From assembly GCA_018241225.1 (NCBI GenBank), contig JAFEEG010000042.1, positions 62,001 to 126,000 on the forward strand: DNA of 64,000 bases. The letters run 5' to 3'. The number at the start of each line of letters is the position of its first letter. Position 1 is the first letter of the stretch. The translations under genes were made by a program, and so were the position numbers. The notes beneath the pieces are model-generated. The model made no database searches and was not told where the DNA came from. It worked only from the letters and a program-made list of their open reading frames with translations. This document shows, in pieces, positions 42,450 to 52,128 of the stretch. The stretch is from Pseudomonadota bacterium. GTDB taxonomy: Bacteria > Pseudomonadota > Gammaproteobacteria > Burkholderiales > Burkholderiaceae_C.

Positions 42450-42476
42450 TTATCGGCAAGGGCCTTCAAAGCTTTA
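42450..42476 (-). promoter_or_regulatory. Sigma-28 (FliA) promoter of fliC
   Basis: On the minus strand TAAAGCTT, 11 bp, GCCGATAA matches the sigma-28 consensus TAAAGTTT-N11-GCCGATAA at all but one base. TAAA (42476-42473) and GCCGATAA (42457-42450) are 15 bp apart. It lies about 100 bp before fliC. Confidence 0.92.
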
Positions 42477-42544
42477 GGCCCTTCCTTCAAAATTTCTGCG
42501 CATGCCGAAGAACCCGGAGCAAGCAACACAAGCCATCACTCCAA

Positions 42545-42874
42545 TCAGGCGGGCAGGCTCATCACTTCCTGATATGCGGCCACCAGGCGATTGCGCACCT
42601 GCAGCCCGGTCTGGAAGGCCACGTTGGCCTTCTGCAGGTCGACCATCACGTCGTTCAGCGCGACACCAGCCTTGCCCAGTTCAAACGACTCGGCCTTGCC
42701 GTAGGCCTCCTGCTGCATGCCGTTGATGCGGCTGATGGTGCGCTGCAGTTCGCCGGCAAAACCACCGGCCTGAGTACTTTCTGCCGCATCGCTAGCGCGC
42801 GAGGTGGCAAAGCCGGTCTGGAGTGCGGTCGTGCGCATCTGCTGCAGCACGGACTCGATGGCCGCAATGGACAT
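42545..42874 (-). CDS. fliE: Flagellar basal-body protein FliE
   Basis: The 109-residue rod-MS ring junction protein has the family C-terminus (LNDVMVDLQKANVAFQTGLQVRNRLVAAYQEVMSLPA). It is transcribed away from fliF, and the shared gap of 327 bp should hold both class II promoters. Normal length. Confidence 0.95.
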   Translation of the reverse strand: MSIAAIESVLQQMRTTALQTGFATSRASDAAESTQAGGFAGELQRTISRINGMQQEAYGKAESFELGKAGVALNDVMVDLQKANVAFQTGLQVRNRLVAAYQEVMSLPA

Positions 42875-43201
42875 GTGGAAAGCCTTTCTTGTGTGGATCG
42901 CTCGGGAAGCCGAGCGCAGCTACTGACTGGTAATGCAAAAGCGCACGCATGCACGCCCGCGTCCTTGAAGCGTAGTGGCGCACCTGCATTTCGCATGGGG
43001 CCAACTGAGGGGAAAAGCCGGGGCTGTTCAGGCAATGGATTGACCCGGGTGCTGCCGAGAATCCATCGCACACAGCAAGCCGCCTGGTGACAGCACCCGG
43101 CTCATTGGACTTGGCATGAACTCTCATCCAGAACGACGATTTCCCAACATCCGCGCGGCAGCCGCCTGCGTGGAAGCCATTCACGTCATGAGCTTCGCCG
43201 A
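42875..43201. promoter_or_regulatory. Divergent fliE-fliF control region
   Basis: No gene is convincing in this 327-bp gap. It contains a hairpin GCTCGG-GAAG-CCGAGC (42900-42915) in the fliE leader and a perfect 10-bp dyad CCGGGTGCTG/CAGCACCCGG (43045-43054 with 43091-43100), with centres 46 bp apart. FlhDC-dependent promoters are expected here, but I cannot assign a site. Confidence 0.5.
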
Positions 43202-44977
43202 ATGAGCGCCGCCACCACCGCCGCGCCGGTGCCCGCGATGCCCACGGGCGGCATGCCCGCCGCCGCCATGCAGACCGCCCTGCCCTTCGTCGAGCGCCTG
43301 CGCACCCAGCCCAAGCTGCCGTTCATCCTCGGCGGTGCCGCGCTGGTGGCCGCTGCGGCTGCCTTCGTGCTGTGGAGCCGCGCGCCCGACTACAAGGTGC
43401 TGTATGCCAACGTGACCGAACGCGACGGCGGCGCCATCATCGCGTCGCTCTCGCAGATGAACGTGCCCTACAAGTTTGCCGAGGGCAGCGGCGCCATCCT
43501 CGTGCCCGGCGAGAAGGTGCCCGAGCTTCGCCTCAAGCTTGCCCAGCAAGGCCTGCCCAAGGGCGGCGGCGTGGGCTTCGAGCTGATGGACAACCAGAAG
43601 TTCGGCACCAGCCAGTTCACCGAGCAGGTCAATTACCAGCGCGCGCTCGAAGGCGAGTTGGTGCGCTCCATCGAATCCATCGGCACGGTGGAAGCGGCGC
43701 GCGTGCACCTGGCGCTTCCCAAGCCGTCGCTGTTCGTGCGCGACCAGAAGAAGCCCTCGGCCTCGGTGGTGCTCACGCTGCAGCGCGGGCGCAGCATCGA
43801 CGAAGGCCAGGTGAGCGCCATCGTGCACATGATCTCCAGCAGCGTGCCCGACCTGGACCCCAAGAGCGTGACCGTGGTGGACCAGCGCGGCAACCTGCTG
43901 TCGGCCGCCAACAGCGGCGCGCGCGGGCTGGACGTGAGCCAGCTGAAGTTCACGCAGGAGATCGAGCAGACCTACGTGCGCCGCATCGAATCGATCCTGC
44001 AGCCCATCCTGGGTGCGGGCAACGTGCATGCGCAGGTGGCGGCCGACATTGACTTCGCGGTGGTGGAACACACCGACGAGAAGTTCCGCCCCAACAGCGA
44101 CCCCAACAACAAGGCGGTGCGAAGCCAGCAGTCCAGCGAGTCGGCCCAGCAAGGTGGCACGCCGCCCGGTGGCGTGCCCGGCGCGTTGTCGAACCAGCCG
44201 CCGACCAACCCCAGCGCCCCCATCACCACGCCCGGCGCAGCGCCCAACGGCGCGCCCGCCAATGGGCAGCAGGCTCGCCCCGGTGCGCCCGGCGCCGCCC
44301 CTGCCGCGCCGGCCGCGGCCACGGCCACCGCATCCAGCGGCCCGAGCAACTCGCGCAAGGACGTCACCACCAACTACGAGCTGGACCGCAGCATCCGCCA
44401 CGTGCAGCAAGGCGCAGGCGGCGTCAAGCGCCTGTCGGTGGCGGTGGTGGTGAACAACCGCGACACCGCGCCCGCGGGTGGCAAGCCGGCATCGCAGGCG
44501 CTCACCGCCGCCGAGCTGGACCAGATCCGCAACCTGGTGAAGGAGGCCATGGGCTTCAGCCAGGAGCGCGGCGACTCGCTCAACGTGGTCAACAGCCCGT
44601 TTGCGCAGGAGCGCGAGCCGGTACCGGTCGAGCTGCCGCTGTGGAAGGACCCGCAAGCGATCGAGCTGGGCAAGAGCATCGGCCTGTACGCGGCGATGGC
44701 GATTGCAGCGCTGGTGATCTGGCTGTCCGTGCTGCGCCCCCGCGCACGCCGCCAAAAGCAGCAGCAACTCGCCCTGCAGCAGCAGTCAGCGGTTGCAGGC
44801 CTGCCGCCGGCCGACCCGAGCGCGCTGGAGGAAGAACAGGCGACTGCCCGCGAGAACCTTCGCCTGCGCGAAGCCGAACGCCAGCGCGCCGACCTCGAAT
44901 ACGCGCAGCAACTGGCCACGAACGACCCGCGCCTGGTGGCCGCACTGGTCAAGCATTGGATGAACGCGAATGAATGA
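43202..44977 (+). CDS. fliF: Flagellar MS-ring protein FliF
   Basis: The 591-residue ring protein has two membrane helices (about 39-61 and 490-510), the YscJ-like domain (YKVLYANVTERDGGAIIASL, LPKGGGVGFELMD), a periplasmic linker rich in Pro/Ala/Asn (about 310-385) and the C-terminal FliG-binding tail (ENLRLREAERQRADLEYAQ). First gene of fliFGHIJKLMNOPQR; overlaps fliG by 8 bp. Confidence 0.97.
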   Translation: MSAATTAAPVPAMPTGGMPAAAMQTALPFVERLRTQPKLPFILGGAALVAAAAAFVLWSRAPDYKVLYANVTERDGGAIIASLSQMNVPYKFAEGSGAILVPGEKVPELRLKLAQQGLPKGGGVGFELMDNQKFGTSQFTEQVNYQRALEGELVRSIESIGTVEAARVHLALPKPSLFVRDQKKPSASVVLTLQRGRSIDEGQVSAIVHMISSSVPDLDPKSVTVVDQRGNLLSAANSGARGLDVSQLKFTQEIEQTYVRRIESILQPILGAGNVHAQVAADIDFAVVEHTDEKFRPNSDPNNKAVRSQQSSESAQQGGTPPGGVPGALSNQPPTNPSAPITTPGAAPNGAPANGQQARPGAPGAAPAAPAAATATASSGPSNSRKDVTTNYELDRSIRHVQQGAGGVKRLSVAVVVNNRDTAPAGGKPASQALTAAELDQIRNLVKEAMGFSQERGDSLNVVNSPFAQEREPVPVELPLWKDPQAIELGKSIGLYAAMAIAALVIWLSVLRPRARRQKQQQLALQQQSAVAGLPPADPSALEEEQATARENLRLREAERQRADLEYAQQLATNDPRLVAALVKHWMNANE

Positions 44978-45965
44978 TTCCGGAAACCGCAAGGCCGCCA
45001 TCCTGTTGATGGCGCTGGGCGAAGACCTCGCCGCCTCCACGCTGTCGAAGATGTCGACGCAGCAGGTGCAAGCCGTGGGCGTGGCCATGTCCAAGCTCAG
45101 CCATGTGTCCAACGACGAGCTGGCCGAGGTGCTGGCCGAGTTCCGCGCCGAGACCGAACAGCTGTCTGCCCTGCACCTGGGCTCGGGCAACTACATCCGC
45201 GCGGTGCTGCAGAAGGCACTGGGCGACGAGCGCGCCAGCAACCTGCTGGAGGACATCCTGCAGCCCGAGGCGCCGCGCGGCGGCATCGAGCGCCTGAACG
45301 AACTGGAAGCCGGCGAAGTGGCCGAGCTCATCCGCGACGAGCATCCGCAGATCCTGGCCACGCTGCTGGTGCACCTGGACCGCAGCAAGGCCTCCGAAGT
45401 GCTGGAGAAACTGCCGGCGCGCCTGCGCCACGACGTGATCGTGCGCGTGGCCACCTTCGGCGGCGTGCAGCCGGCCGCGTTGGCCGAGCTGACGGACGTG
45501 CTCAGCGACATGCTCTCGGGCGAAGGCCTCAAGCGCAGCCGCCTGGGCGGCGTGCGCACCGCGGCCGAGATCGTCAACCTGATGGGCACCACGCAGGAAC
45601 AGGAAGCCATTGCCCATGTGCGGGCCCAGGACGAAGCCCTGGCGCAGCGCATCGTGGACGAGATGTTCGTCTTCGAGAACCTGCTGGGCCTGGACGACCG
45701 CGGCATCCAGCGCGTGCTCAAGGACATCGAGGCCGAGTCCCTCATCATCGCGCTCAAGGGCGCGCCGCAGGAGCTGCGCGACAAGTTCCTCAACAACATG
45801 TCGCAGCGCGCGGCCGAGACCCTGCGCGAAGACATGGAAATGCGCGGACCTGTGCGCGTGTCGCAGGTCGAGGCCGAGCAGAAGTCCATCCTGCAGGTGG
45901 TGCGCCGCCTGGCAGACACGGGCGAAGTCGTGATTGCGGCTCCGGGCACCGATGACTTCATCTAA
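44970..45965 (+). CDS. fliG: Flagellar motor switch protein FliG
   Basis: The 331-residue rotor protein has the EHPQ motif (RDEHPQILATLLVHLD) and the C-terminal torque helix region (LDDRGIQRVLKDIEAESLIIALKG) that meets MotA. Normal length. It overlaps fliF by 8 bp and fliH by 14 bp. Confidence 0.97.
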   Translation: MNDSGNRKAAILLMALGEDLAASTLSKMSTQQVQAVGVAMSKLSHVSNDELAEVLAEFRAETEQLSALHLGSGNYIRAVLQKALGDERASNLLEDILQPEAPRGGIERLNELEAGEVAELIRDEHPQILATLLVHLDRSKASEVLEKLPARLRHDVIVRVATFGGVQPAALAELTDVLSDMLSGEGLKRSRLGGVRTAAEIVNLMGTTQEQEAIAHVRAQDEALAQRIVDEMFVFENLLGLDDRGIQRVLKDIEAESLIIALKGAPQELRDKFLNNMSQRAAETLREDMEMRGPVRVSQVEAEQKSILQVVRRLADTGEVVIAAPGTDDFI

Positions 45966-46755
45966 GCGCTCCTTCGCCGCCTCGTACGCGCCGCTCGGGC
46001 AGCGCGCCGCTGCCGCCACCGTGGCCGCTTCGCACGACGAGCGGCCCGCACCCGTCGAGTCCGCCTGGCAGCGCTGGGAAATGCAGTCGCTGGGCGCGCC
46101 CAGCCGCCGCCCCAGCCCCACTGCTCGCACACCGCACGATGCCAAGACCGCCGCGCCGCCGCGCACGCCGCCCGGCCCGACGCTGGAAGACAAGCTGCTG
46201 GCTCGCCTGCGCGTCGACGCGCGTGCCATGGGCGAGGCCGAGGGCCGCCGCCAGGGCTGGACCCAGGGCCACGCCGAAGGCCTGGAAGCCGGCCGCACCG
46301 AGGGCCGCGCCGAAGGCATGGCGCTGGCCACCGCCCATGCCGAGCAGCTTCGTACCCTCGCCCAGAGCCTGCCGGCCGCGTTGGCGAGTGCCGAGCGCGA
46401 GCTGTCTTCCTCTCTCATTTCGCTGGCGCTGGATGTGGCGCGCCAGGTCATCCACCACAGCCTGGAGGCAGAGCCCGCCTGGATCGTGCCGCTGGTGCAG
46501 CAGATGCTCAACACCAAGCCCGCGCTGCAGGGCGAACCGCGCCTGCTGCTGCACACCGACGACGTGGCGCTGGTGCGCAGCAGCCTGGGCAGTGCGCTGC
46601 AGGAAGCGGGCTGGCAGGTGCGCGTGGACGACAGCATCTCGCGCGGCGGCTGCCGCGTGCAGTGCGCCGGCAGCGAGATCGATGCCACGCTGGAAACGCG
46701 CTGGGAGCGCGTCACCGCCGCCCTGGGCGGCGACACCGGAGCCATCCATGGTTGA
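45952..46755 (+). CDS. fliH: Flagellar export ATPase regulator FliH
   Basis: The 267-residue stalk protein has an Ala/Pro-rich start, a Gly-repeat helix (EAEGRRQGWTQGHAEGLEAG) typical of FliH, and a C-terminal V-ATPase E-like domain. ATG 45952 overlaps the fliG end. The fliI start lies within its last codons. It binds and restrains FliI. Confidence 0.92.
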   Translation: MTSSKRSFAASYAPLGQRAAAATVAASHDERPAPVESAWQRWEMQSLGAPSRRPSPTARTPHDAKTAAPPRTPPGPTLEDKLLARLRVDARAMGEAEGRRQGWTQGHAEGLEAGRTEGRAEGMALATAHAEQLRTLAQSLPAALASAERELSSSLISLALDVARQVIHHSLEAEPAWIVPLVQQMLNTKPALQGEPRLLLHTDDVALVRSSLGSALQEAGWQVRVDDSISRGGCRVQCAGSEIDATLETRWERVTAALGGDTGAIHG

Positions 46756-48184
46756 AGACACGGTGCAGCCCGCCCCTGCCAACGTGCACCTGCAATCCTG
46801 GCAAAGGGCGCTGTCGCAAGCGGGCCAGGAGGCCGGCCGGCGCGTGCCGACCAGCATCTCGGGCCGCCTCACCCGCGCCGTGGGCCTGGTGCTGGAAGCG
46901 GTGGGCCTACAGCTGCCCGTGGGTAGCGACTGCCTCATCGAGCTGCCGCCCGGCTACCCGCAGCGGCATGCCGAAGCCGAGGTGGTGGGCTTTGCCGGCG
47001 ACCGGCTCTTCCTGATGCCGCAGACCGAGGTGGCGGGCCTGTTGCCCGGCGCCCGCGTGTTCGCCCGGCCCGGCGCTGCTTGCGCCTCCAGCGGGCGCGA
47101 AGGTGGCGTGCACACCAAGCGCCTGCCGGTGGGCCAGGCCATGCTCGGCCGCGTGGTCGACGCGGCAGGCCGCCCGCTGGACGGCCACGGCCCCATCGTG
47201 GCCGACAAGCAGGTGACCCTGTCCGCCGCCCCCATCAACCCCTTGCAGCGCGCCCCCATCGATTCGGTGCTGGACGTGGGCGTGCGTGCCATCAACGGCA
47301 TGCTTACCGTGGGCCGCGGCCAGCGCATGGGCCTGTTCGCGGGCTCCGGCGTGGGCAAGAGCGTGCTGCTGGGCATGATGGCCCGCTACACCAGCGCCGA
47401 GATCATCGTGGTGGGCCTGATCGGCGAGCGCGGCCGCGAGGTGAAGGAGTTCATCGACCACACGCTGGGCGAGGAAGGCCTGGCGCGCTCGGTGGTGGTG
47501 GCCGCCCCGGCAGACAACTCGCCCCTGATGCGCCTGCAGGGCGCAGCCTATGCCACCTGCCTGGCCGAGTACTTTCGCGACCTGGGCAAGGACGTGCTGC
47601 TCATCATGGATTCGCTCACGCGCTATGCCATGGCGCAGCGCGAGATCGCGCTGGCCGTGGGCGAGCCGCCGGCCACCAAGGGCTATCCGCCTTCGGTGTT
47701 CGCCAAGCTGCCCGCGCTGGTGGAGCGCGCCGGCAACGGCGCGCGCGACGAGAACGGGCGCGGCGGCTCCATCACCGCCTTCTACACCGTGCTGTCGGAA
47801 GGCGACGACCAGCAGGACCCGATCGCCGATTCGGCGCGCGCCATCCTGGACGGCCACGTGGTGCTCTCGCGCAGCCTGGCCGAGGCCGGGCACTACCCCG
47901 CCATCGACATCGAGGCCTCGATCAGCCGCGCCATGACGTCGCTCATCACGCCCGGGCAGTTCGACTCGGTGCGCAAGTTCAAGCAGATGCTCTCGCGCTA
48001 CCAGCGCAACCGCGACCTGATCAGCGTGGGCGCCTATGCCGCCGGCCACGACCTGCAGCTGGACCAGGCCATTGCCCTGTATCCGCGCATGGAAGCCTAC
48101 CTGCAGCAGGCCATGCACGAGCGCAGCGACTACGGGGACTCGGTGACCAACATGCAACGCATCTTCGAACCTCAAGGAGCCTGA
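46748..48184 (+). CDS. fliI: Flagellar export ATPase FliI
   Basis: The 478-residue F1-beta-like ATPase has P-loop FAGSGVGKSVLLGMM, VGLIGERGREVKEF, Walker B VLLIMDSLTRYAMAQREI and ATKGYPPSVF. It drives unfolding and delivery of export substrates. ATG 46748 overlaps fliH by 8 bp and gives the family N-terminus. Confidence 0.97.
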   Translation: MVEDTVQPAPANVHLQSWQRALSQAGQEAGRRVPTSISGRLTRAVGLVLEAVGLQLPVGSDCLIELPPGYPQRHAEAEVVGFAGDRLFLMPQTEVAGLLPGARVFARPGAACASSGREGGVHTKRLPVGQAMLGRVVDAAGRPLDGHGPIVADKQVTLSAAPINPLQRAPIDSVLDVGVRAINGMLTVGRGQRMGLFAGSGVGKSVLLGMMARYTSAEIIVVGLIGERGREVKEFIDHTLGEEGLARSVVVAAPADNSPLMRLQGAAYATCLAEYFRDLGKDVLLIMDSLTRYAMAQREIALAVGEPPATKGYPPSVFAKLPALVERAGNGARDENGRGGSITAFYTVLSEGDDQQDPIADSARAILDGHVVLSRSLAEAGHYPAIDIEASISRAMTSLITPGQFDSVRKFKQMLSRYQRNRDLISVGAYAAGHDLQLDQAIALYPRMEAYLQQAMHERSDYGDSVTNMQRIFEPQGA

Positions 48185-48189
48185 CAGCC

Positions 48190-48645
48190 ATGCCCCAGAA
48201 ACTACCGCTGGACACGCTCATCGAGCTGGCGCGCGACAAGACCGACAACGCCGCGCGCCGCCTGGGCGCCCTGCAGAACGCGCAGCTGGACGCCAGGCAG
48301 AAGCTCGCACTGCTCACCCAGTACCGCCACGACTACCACGCGCAACTGCAGAAGCTGATGCAGCAGGGCGTGTCCAACTCGCAGTGGCTCAACTACCAGG
48401 ACTTCCTGGCCACGCTGGACGGCGCCATCTCGCAGCAGCGCTCCCTGGCGCAGCAGGCCGACTTGCGCCTGGAGCACGGGCGCAGCGAATGGCGGCAAAG
48501 CAAGCGCCGCCTCAACTCCTTCGACACCCTGGCCGAGCGCGCACAGCGCCAGGCCCAGCAGGCCCAAGCCAAGCGCGAGCAGCGCGACAGCGACGAGCGC
48601 GCGGCGCGCCAGTTCTTCGTGCGGCGCAGCGCGGCGGCTTCCTGA
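48190..48645 (+). CDS. fliJ: Flagellar export protein FliJ
   Basis: The 151-residue coiled-coil protein follows fliI by 5 bp. It is rich in Gln/Arg/Ala heptads (LGALQNAQLDARQKLALLTQY, AERAQRQAQQAQAKREQRD). It links the ATPase ring to FlhA. Identification by position, size and coiled coil. Confidence 0.93.
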   Translation: MPQKLPLDTLIELARDKTDNAARRLGALQNAQLDARQKLALLTQYRHDYHAQLQKLMQQGVSNSQWLNYQDFLATLDGAISQQRSLAQQADLRLEHGRSEWRQSKRRLNSFDTLAERAQRQAQQAQAKREQRDSDERAARQFFVRRSAAAS

Positions 48646-48668
48646 AACAAGGCACTTCCTTCGACACC

Positions 48669-50006
48669 ATGAGCTCTCTGGTCCTCTCGATTCCCACCGC
48701 GCCTGCCCCGGCCCATGCGGCCTCGGGCGCCTCGTCGTCGGCGCCACGCGCGCGCGACGCGCAGTCCCCCACCGATACCGAAGCCTTCGGTGCCGCCCTG
48801 GCCCGCACGCGCGAGAACCGTTCTCGCCAGGCTCAGGACAAGGCAGAACCTGCAGCCGATGCACCGCCGGCACGCCGGCGCGGACTGACCGGCTCTTCGC
48901 AGCGCGAGGAGACGTCGCCCGCGGACCTGCTGGCCATGGCCATGCTCACCCCCGTCTTCCAGACCCAGGCCACCGCACTGCAGCAGCAGAACGCCTCGGC
49001 ATCGCCAGGCAGCGATGCGGCGGTTCGCACCGCGCTGGAAGGCATGGCCACGGCCAACGAACTTCCTGCCGCAACCGATGCCGCACAAGGCGACGCACAG
49101 CCGCACGCCCAGCCAGGTGCCGCTGCCGACAAGACCGCCGCCACGCAGGCCGCGCAAGCGAGCGCGGCAGAACTGCAGGACAAGGACGAGAAGAGCGCCA
49201 AGGTCAAGTCAGACGCACAACAGGCCTTGCCCGATGCCAAGGCAGCCGCGCAAGCCCTGCCGGCCTCGACCGCCACCGCCGCCCAGGTGCCAACGCAAGC
49301 GGCAGGCGCGGCTGCATCCAGCACGGCCAGTGCTTCGCCCACTGCGGCGGCCGCCTCGTCGAAGCCCAGCACCGACGCCGCCGCCCTGCCCCTGCAGGCC
49401 GCGCGCGATGCCGCACCGGAGCACGACAACATCGACACGGCATCCGACACGCCCGCGCAACTGCCAGGCGCCTTCAGCTTCAAGGCGGCGCTGGCCGAAG
49501 CGGCCAATGCGCAGGCGCCCGCGCCGGCGCAGCCAGTGCCCCGCTTCAGCGTGCCCACGCCCGTGGGCAGCGATGGCTGGGGCGCCGACGTGGGCACGCA
49601 GATGATCCGCATGGGCACCGACGGCCACCACGTTGCCGAGCTGAGCCTCAACCCGGCCGGCCTCGGCCCGCTGAAGGTGACGCTGACCCTGGGCGACAAC
49701 CTGGCCCAGGCCCAGTTCGTCTCGGCCCACGAAAGCGTTCGCCGCGCGCTCGAAGCCGCGCTGCCGCAACTGCGCGACACGCTGGCCAGCCAGGGCATCC
49801 AGCTCGGCCAGGCCTCGGTCGACGCGGGTGCGCGGCAGCAGCAACAGCAGGCCTTTGCCGACCAGGACCAGCGCAACTTCGAGGCGTCCGCGCGCGCCGC
49901 ACAGCGCGACCTGCGGCAGGCCGCAGGCGGCCAAGCCGTCGACGCACAACCGATGCGCGCAGCCACCCGTGGCCGCGCCGCAAGCGGCATCGACACCTTC
50001 GCCTGA
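48669..50006 (+). CDS. fliK: Flagellar hook-length control protein FliK
   Basis: The 445-residue protein has a long Ala/Pro/Thr-rich ruler region (about 1-310) and a Flg_hook domain (about 325-400; HHVAELSLNPAGLGPLKVTL, LREALAS-type helix LRDTLASQGIQLGQASVDAG). It measures the hook and triggers the FlhB switch. In the canonical place between fliJ and fliL. A second FliK-like gene is at 36560. Confidence 0.94.
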   Translation: MSSLVLSIPTAPAPAHAASGASSSAPRARDAQSPTDTEAFGAALARTRENRSRQAQDKAEPAADAPPARRRGLTGSSQREETSPADLLAMAMLTPVFQTQATALQQQNASASPGSDAAVRTALEGMATANELPAATDAAQGDAQPHAQPGAAADKTAATQAAQASAAELQDKDEKSAKVKSDAQQALPDAKAAAQALPASTATAAQVPTQAAGAAASSTASASPTAAAASSKPSTDAAALPLQAARDAAPEHDNIDTASDTPAQLPGAFSFKAALAEAANAQAPAPAQPVPRFSVPTPVGSDGWGADVGTQMIRMGTDGHHVAELSLNPAGLGPLKVTLTLGDNLAQAQFVSAHESVRRALEAALPQLRDTLASQGIQLGQASVDAGARQQQQQAFADQDQRNFEASARAAQRDLRQAAGGQAVDAQPMRAATRGRAASGIDTFA

Positions 50007-50170
50007 CGCCGGCTCCCCAGCGGCCCTGGCCGCCTGCCGGCGCAACCCGCGCGGTCCGACCTGGGCCGGAGATGCCAATGGGGGGATATGAGCCCTTTTT
50101 TCCCCCTTCATCGGTCCTTCGCAACACGCACCTCGCGCAAAAAATAGACCAACTCTGAACCGACCCCAAC

Positions 50171-50647
50171 ATGGCCACCAGCCCCAACACCGCGACTCCC
50201 CCTGCCCGACCGTCGAAGCTGCTGATTGCGGCGCTGCTATCCCTGAGCCTGGGCGCGCTGGGCGTGGCGGCCTATGCGCTTACGCGCACCAGCAGCAGCG
50301 AAGCCGAACCCGCGCGGCATGTGGCTGTCGAAAAGCCCATCTTCGTGGCGCTGGAGCCGATCACCGTCAACGTCCAGGGCGAGGGCCGCAACCGCTTTTT
50401 GCACGTGGGCATGTCGCTGAAGGTGCGCGACGAGAAGGCCAAGGCCCAGGTGATGGAATTCATGCCCGAGCTGCGCAGCCGCGCGCTGCTGATGCTGTCC
50501 AACCGCCAGGCCGACACGCTGCAGACCACCGAGGACAAGTCGCGCCTGGCGGCCGAGATCCTCGGTGAGCTGACCCGTCCGCTGAACGACTCGCTGCCGC
50601 CGCAAGGCATCTCCGGCGTGTCGTTCACCGCCTTCGTGGTGCAGTAA
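50171..50647 (+). CDS. fliL: Flagellar basal-body-associated protein FliL
   Basis: The 158-residue single-pass membrane protein has an N-terminal helix (LLIAALLSLSLGALGVAAYAL) and a periplasmic domain (FVALEPITVNVQGEGRNRFL, AEILGELTRPLNDSLPPQGI). It supports stator function. It follows fliK after 164 bp, the largest gap in the fliF-R run. Confidence 0.95.
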   Translation: MATSPNTATPPARPSKLLIAALLSLSLGALGVAAYALTRTSSSEAEPARHVAVEKPIFVALEPITVNVQGEGRNRFLHVGMSLKVRDEKAKAQVMEFMPELRSRALLMLSNRQADTLQTTEDKSRLAAEILGELTRPLNDSLPPQGISGVSFTAFVVQ

Positions 50648-50672
50648 CAAGCGCGGCGGAGACACCCAATCC

Positions 50673-51674
50673 ATGGCCTATGAACAGGTCCTTTCGCAGG
50701 ACGAGGTCGATGCGCTGCTGCGCGGCGTTACCGACGGCGCGGTCGACCAGTCGAGCCTGCCCGCGGCCAAGCAGGACGGGCTGCCCGCCTACGACCTGGG
50801 CGCGCCCGACCGCGTGGTGCGCAGCCGCATGCACACGCTGGAGGTCATCAACGAGCGATTTGCCCGCCACCTGCGCGGCGGCTTGTTGAACTTCATGCGC
50901 CGCAGCCCCGACATCTCGGTGGGGCCGGTGCAGATCCAGCAGTTCGGCGAGTTCGTGCGGCACCTGCCGGTGCCGGCCAACATCAACATGCTGCACTTCA
51001 AGCCACTGCGCGGCACCGCCCTCTTCGTGTTCGACCCGAAGCTGGTGTTCCTGGTGGTGGACAACCTCTTCGGCAGCGACGGCCGCTACCACGTCCGCGT
51101 GGAAGGCCGCGACTTCACCCGCACCGAGCAGCGAATCATTCGCCGCCTGCTGGACCTGGCCCTGGGCTGCTACGGCGAGGCCTGGCAGCCGGTGTACCCG
51201 CTGGAGTTCGACTACGTGCGCGCCGAGATGCACGGCAAGCTGGCCAACATCGTGGCGCCCAACGAAGTGGTGGTGAACACCACGCTGCAGATCGAGTTCG
51301 GCCCGGTGGGCGGCTTCCTGCACGTGTGCATTCCGTATTCGATGATCGAGCCGATCCGCGACCTGCTCTCCAACCCGATGCAGGGCCAGGTGGAAGTGGA
51401 CAAGCGCTGGATCAAGACCATGTCGCAGCAGATGCAAAGCGCCGACGTGGAGCTGGTGGCCGACTTCCTGCAGCTCTCCTCCACCGTGGGCGAAGTGCTG
51501 CGCCTGCAGGTGGGCGACGTGCTGCCCATCGAACTACCCGCCACGGTGCTGGCCAAGGTGGACGGCATTCCGGTCATGGAATGCGGCTACGGCGTGAGCA
51601 ACGAGCACTACGCCCTGCGCGTGGAACAGATGATCTCCCATCAAGACAGCGATTCTTCAAAGAACCATGACTGA
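50673..51674 (+). CDS. fliM: Flagellar motor switch protein FliM
   Basis: The 333-residue switch protein has the N-terminal CheY-P-binding peptide (LSQDEVDALLRGV), the CheC-like middle domain (NFMRRSPDISVGPVQIQQF) and a C-terminal SpoA domain (LLRLQVGDVLP-type sequence near 270). It overlaps fliN by 8 bp. Confidence 0.97.
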   Translation: MAYEQVLSQDEVDALLRGVTDGAVDQSSLPAAKQDGLPAYDLGAPDRVVRSRMHTLEVINERFARHLRGGLLNFMRRSPDISVGPVQIQQFGEFVRHLPVPANINMLHFKPLRGTALFVFDPKLVFLVVDNLFGSDGRYHVRVEGRDFTRTEQRIIRRLLDLALGCYGEAWQPVYPLEFDYVRAEMHGKLANIVAPNEVVVNTTLQIEFGPVGGFLHVCIPYSMIEPIRDLLSNPMQGQVEVDKRWIKTMSQQMQSADVELVADFLQLSSTVGEVLRLQVGDVLPIELPATVLAKVDGIPVMECGYGVSNEHYALRVEQMISHQDSDSSKNHD

Positions 51675-52128
51675 CAACACCTCCTCCTCCACCGCCTTGG
51701 CCGAGGACGATTGGGCCGCCGCCCTGGCCGAGCAGACGACCGCCGAGCAGGCCGCGCAGCCGGCCGCAGCCCCTGCCGCCGTGCCCGTTGCAGCCGCCCC
51801 GGCGGGCACCCAGGTCTTCCAGCCGCTGGAAGAGCACCGTGCGCCGCCCTCGGCCGCCAGCGCGCTGGACATCTCGCGCGTGCTGGACGTGCCGGTGCAG
51901 CTCACCGCGGAAATCGGCCGCACCCGCATCACCATCAAGAACCTGCTGCAACTGTCGCAGGGCTCGGTGGTGGAACTGGACGGCCTGGCCGGCCAGCCGC
52001 TGGACGTGCTCATCAACGGCTACCTCATCGCCCAGGGCGAAGTGGTGGTGGTCAACGACAAGTACGGCATTCGCCTGACGGACATCATCACGCCGTCCGA
52101 GCGCATGCAGAAGCTGGCCCGCGCATGA
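51667..52128 (+). CDS. fliN: Flagellar motor switch protein FliN
   Basis: The 153-residue protein has an Ala-rich N-terminal half and a SpoA domain (VLDVPVQLTAEIGRTRITI, LLQLSQGSVVELDGLAGQPL, DIITPSERMQKLA). It forms the lower C-ring. It overlaps fliM by 8 bp and fliO by 4 bp. Confidence 0.97.
   Translation: MTDNTSSSTALAEDDWAAALAEQTTAEQAAQPAAAPAAVPVAAAPAGTQVFQPLEEHRAPPSAASALDISRVLDVPVQLTAEIGRTRITIKNLLQLSQGSVVELDGLAGQPLDVLINGYLIAQGEVVVVNDKYGIRLTDIITPSERMQKLARA

Noticed and set aside
50007..50170. Terminator before fliL (run of T near 50095)
   Set aside because: The T-run is present but no convincing stem precedes it, and fliL should be transcribed with the fliF-R genes.
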